The notes beneath the pieces were generated by a model, which saw only the letters and a program-made list of their open reading frames with translations, made no database searches and was not told the origin of the DNA. Shown piece by piece: positions 63,561 to 64,000 of a stretch of 64,000 bases of DNA. This DNA is from Paracoccaceae bacterium (GTDB lineage: Bacteria; Pseudomonadota; Alphaproteobacteria; Rhodobacterales; Rhodobacteraceae), in assembly GCA_012103375.1 (NCBI GenBank), contig WLWX01000001.1:2584492-2648491 (forward strand). Direction: 5' to 3'. Position 1 is the stretch's first letter. Every line of letters begins with the position of its first letter. Both the position numbers and the translations under genes were made by a program.

Positions 63561-64000
63561 TGGAATGTCTTCCTGGGATCGAAGGCATCGCGCACACCCT
63601 CAAAAATGAAGACCAACAAGCTTAGCATGATCGCGAAGGTGAAAAAGGCAGTGAACCCCAGCCAAGGTGCCTGCAGGTTCTGCTTGGCCTGCAAGGTCAG
63701 CTCTCCCAATGACGGCGCCGACGATGGCAGTCCAAAGCCAAGGAAATCGAGGCCCGCAAGGGTCGAGATTGTGCCCGTGATGATGAACGGCAGCATGGTG
63801 ACCGTGGCAACCATCGCATTGGGCAGCATATGGCGGAACATGATCGTCCAGTTCGATACGCCCAGCGCGCGCGCCGCCCGGACATATTCGAAATTCCGCG
63901 CCCGAAGGAACTCGGCGCGGACAATCCCGACCAATGCGGGCCAGCCGAACAGCACGGTGATGAACACCAGCAACCAGAAACTTCGTCCCAGAATGGCAAA
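63557..64000 (-). CDS. yejE: Peptide ABC permease YejE-like, 5' part outside window
   Basis: The last about 147 residues of a DppC/OppC-type permease are present, reading in from the window end. The EAA-type loop FLRARNFEYVRAARALGVSN, HMLPNAMVATVTMLP, and the C-terminal GLPSSAPSLGELTLQAKQNL with FEGVRDAFDPRKTFQ are diagnostic. The gene continues past 64000, so its start is not seen. It is upstream of and coupled to yejF. Confidence 0.85.
   Translation of the reverse strand, partial: FAILGRSFWLLVFITVLFGWPALVGIVRAEFLRARNFEYVRAARALGVSNWTIMFRHMLPNAMVATVTMLPFIITGTISTLAGLDFLGFGLPSSAPSLGELTLQAKQNLQAPWLGFTAFFTFAIMLSLLVFIFEGVRDAFDPRKTFQ

Overview
The window looks like an accessory stretch of a Rhodobacteraceae (Roseobacter-group) alphaproteobacterial chromosome or large plasmid. 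The evidence is indirect: GC-rich codon use, dense ATGA-overlapping operons, and a gene mix typical of that group (two BMP-type nucleoside ABC importers, TRAP and Ehu-type uptake systems, a dimethylglycine-dehydrogenase-like flavoprotein, a selenium-binding-protein remnant, RidA, HspQ, YejEF). No rRNA, tRNA or CRISPR array was seen. About a dozen genes are broken, and most scars are internal deletions or single-base frameshifts inside operons that otherwise keep their order.

Layout. 1-2080: a decayed LysE-type exporter, its XRE-cupin regulator and an IS630 element. 2261-4750: remnants of a sulfatase and of a family-1 sugar ABC transporter. 4816-6645: a Rieske plus FMN glutamate-synthase-like gene cut by a 218-bp miniature element. 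7057-8016: an IS481 element. 8065-18526: a catabolic block with a BisC-like molybdoenzyme paired with a PLP enzyme, then a flavoprotein, a racemase-type protein and a PhyH dioxygenase divergent from a GntR regulator, an M24 hydrolase and a cupin. 18636-23218: a sulfotransferase, an ectoine-type ABC importer in the order SBP-permease-permease-ATPase, and an Lrp regulator. 23221-29724: a heavily deleted hydantoinase and dipeptide-transport operon in which one M24 peptidase remains intact.

30202-38564: a second copy of the miniature element, then the most interesting locus, an eight-gene overlapping operon. It encodes a stand-alone Rieske protein, an oxygenase catalytic subunit without a Rieske centre, a glutathione S-transferase-like protein, a guanine/8-oxoguanine-deaminase-type amidohydrolase and a complete BMP/ABC nucleobase-type importer. 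By analogy with NdmC/NdmD/NdmE of caffeine degradation it is predicted to take up and attack an N-substituted purine.

38577-46060: an EamA transporter, RidA, a TRAP system whose dctP carries the third copy of the miniature element, a frameshifted LysR, and an IS3 element nested in an older transposase remnant. 46264-54315: fatty-acid or amino-acid CoA metabolism (acyl-CoA dehydrogenase, crotonase, thiolase), fRMsr, a gamma-glutamyltransferase, HspQ, a lytic transglycosylase and LolA. 54553-61731: a second nucleobase locus with a CodA-like deaminase (frameshifted), a BMP protein, an amidase, an ABC ATPase and two permeases. 61956-64000: YejF and part of YejE. Three identical 218-bp elements with 4-bp target duplications show that mobile DNA has been recently active here.
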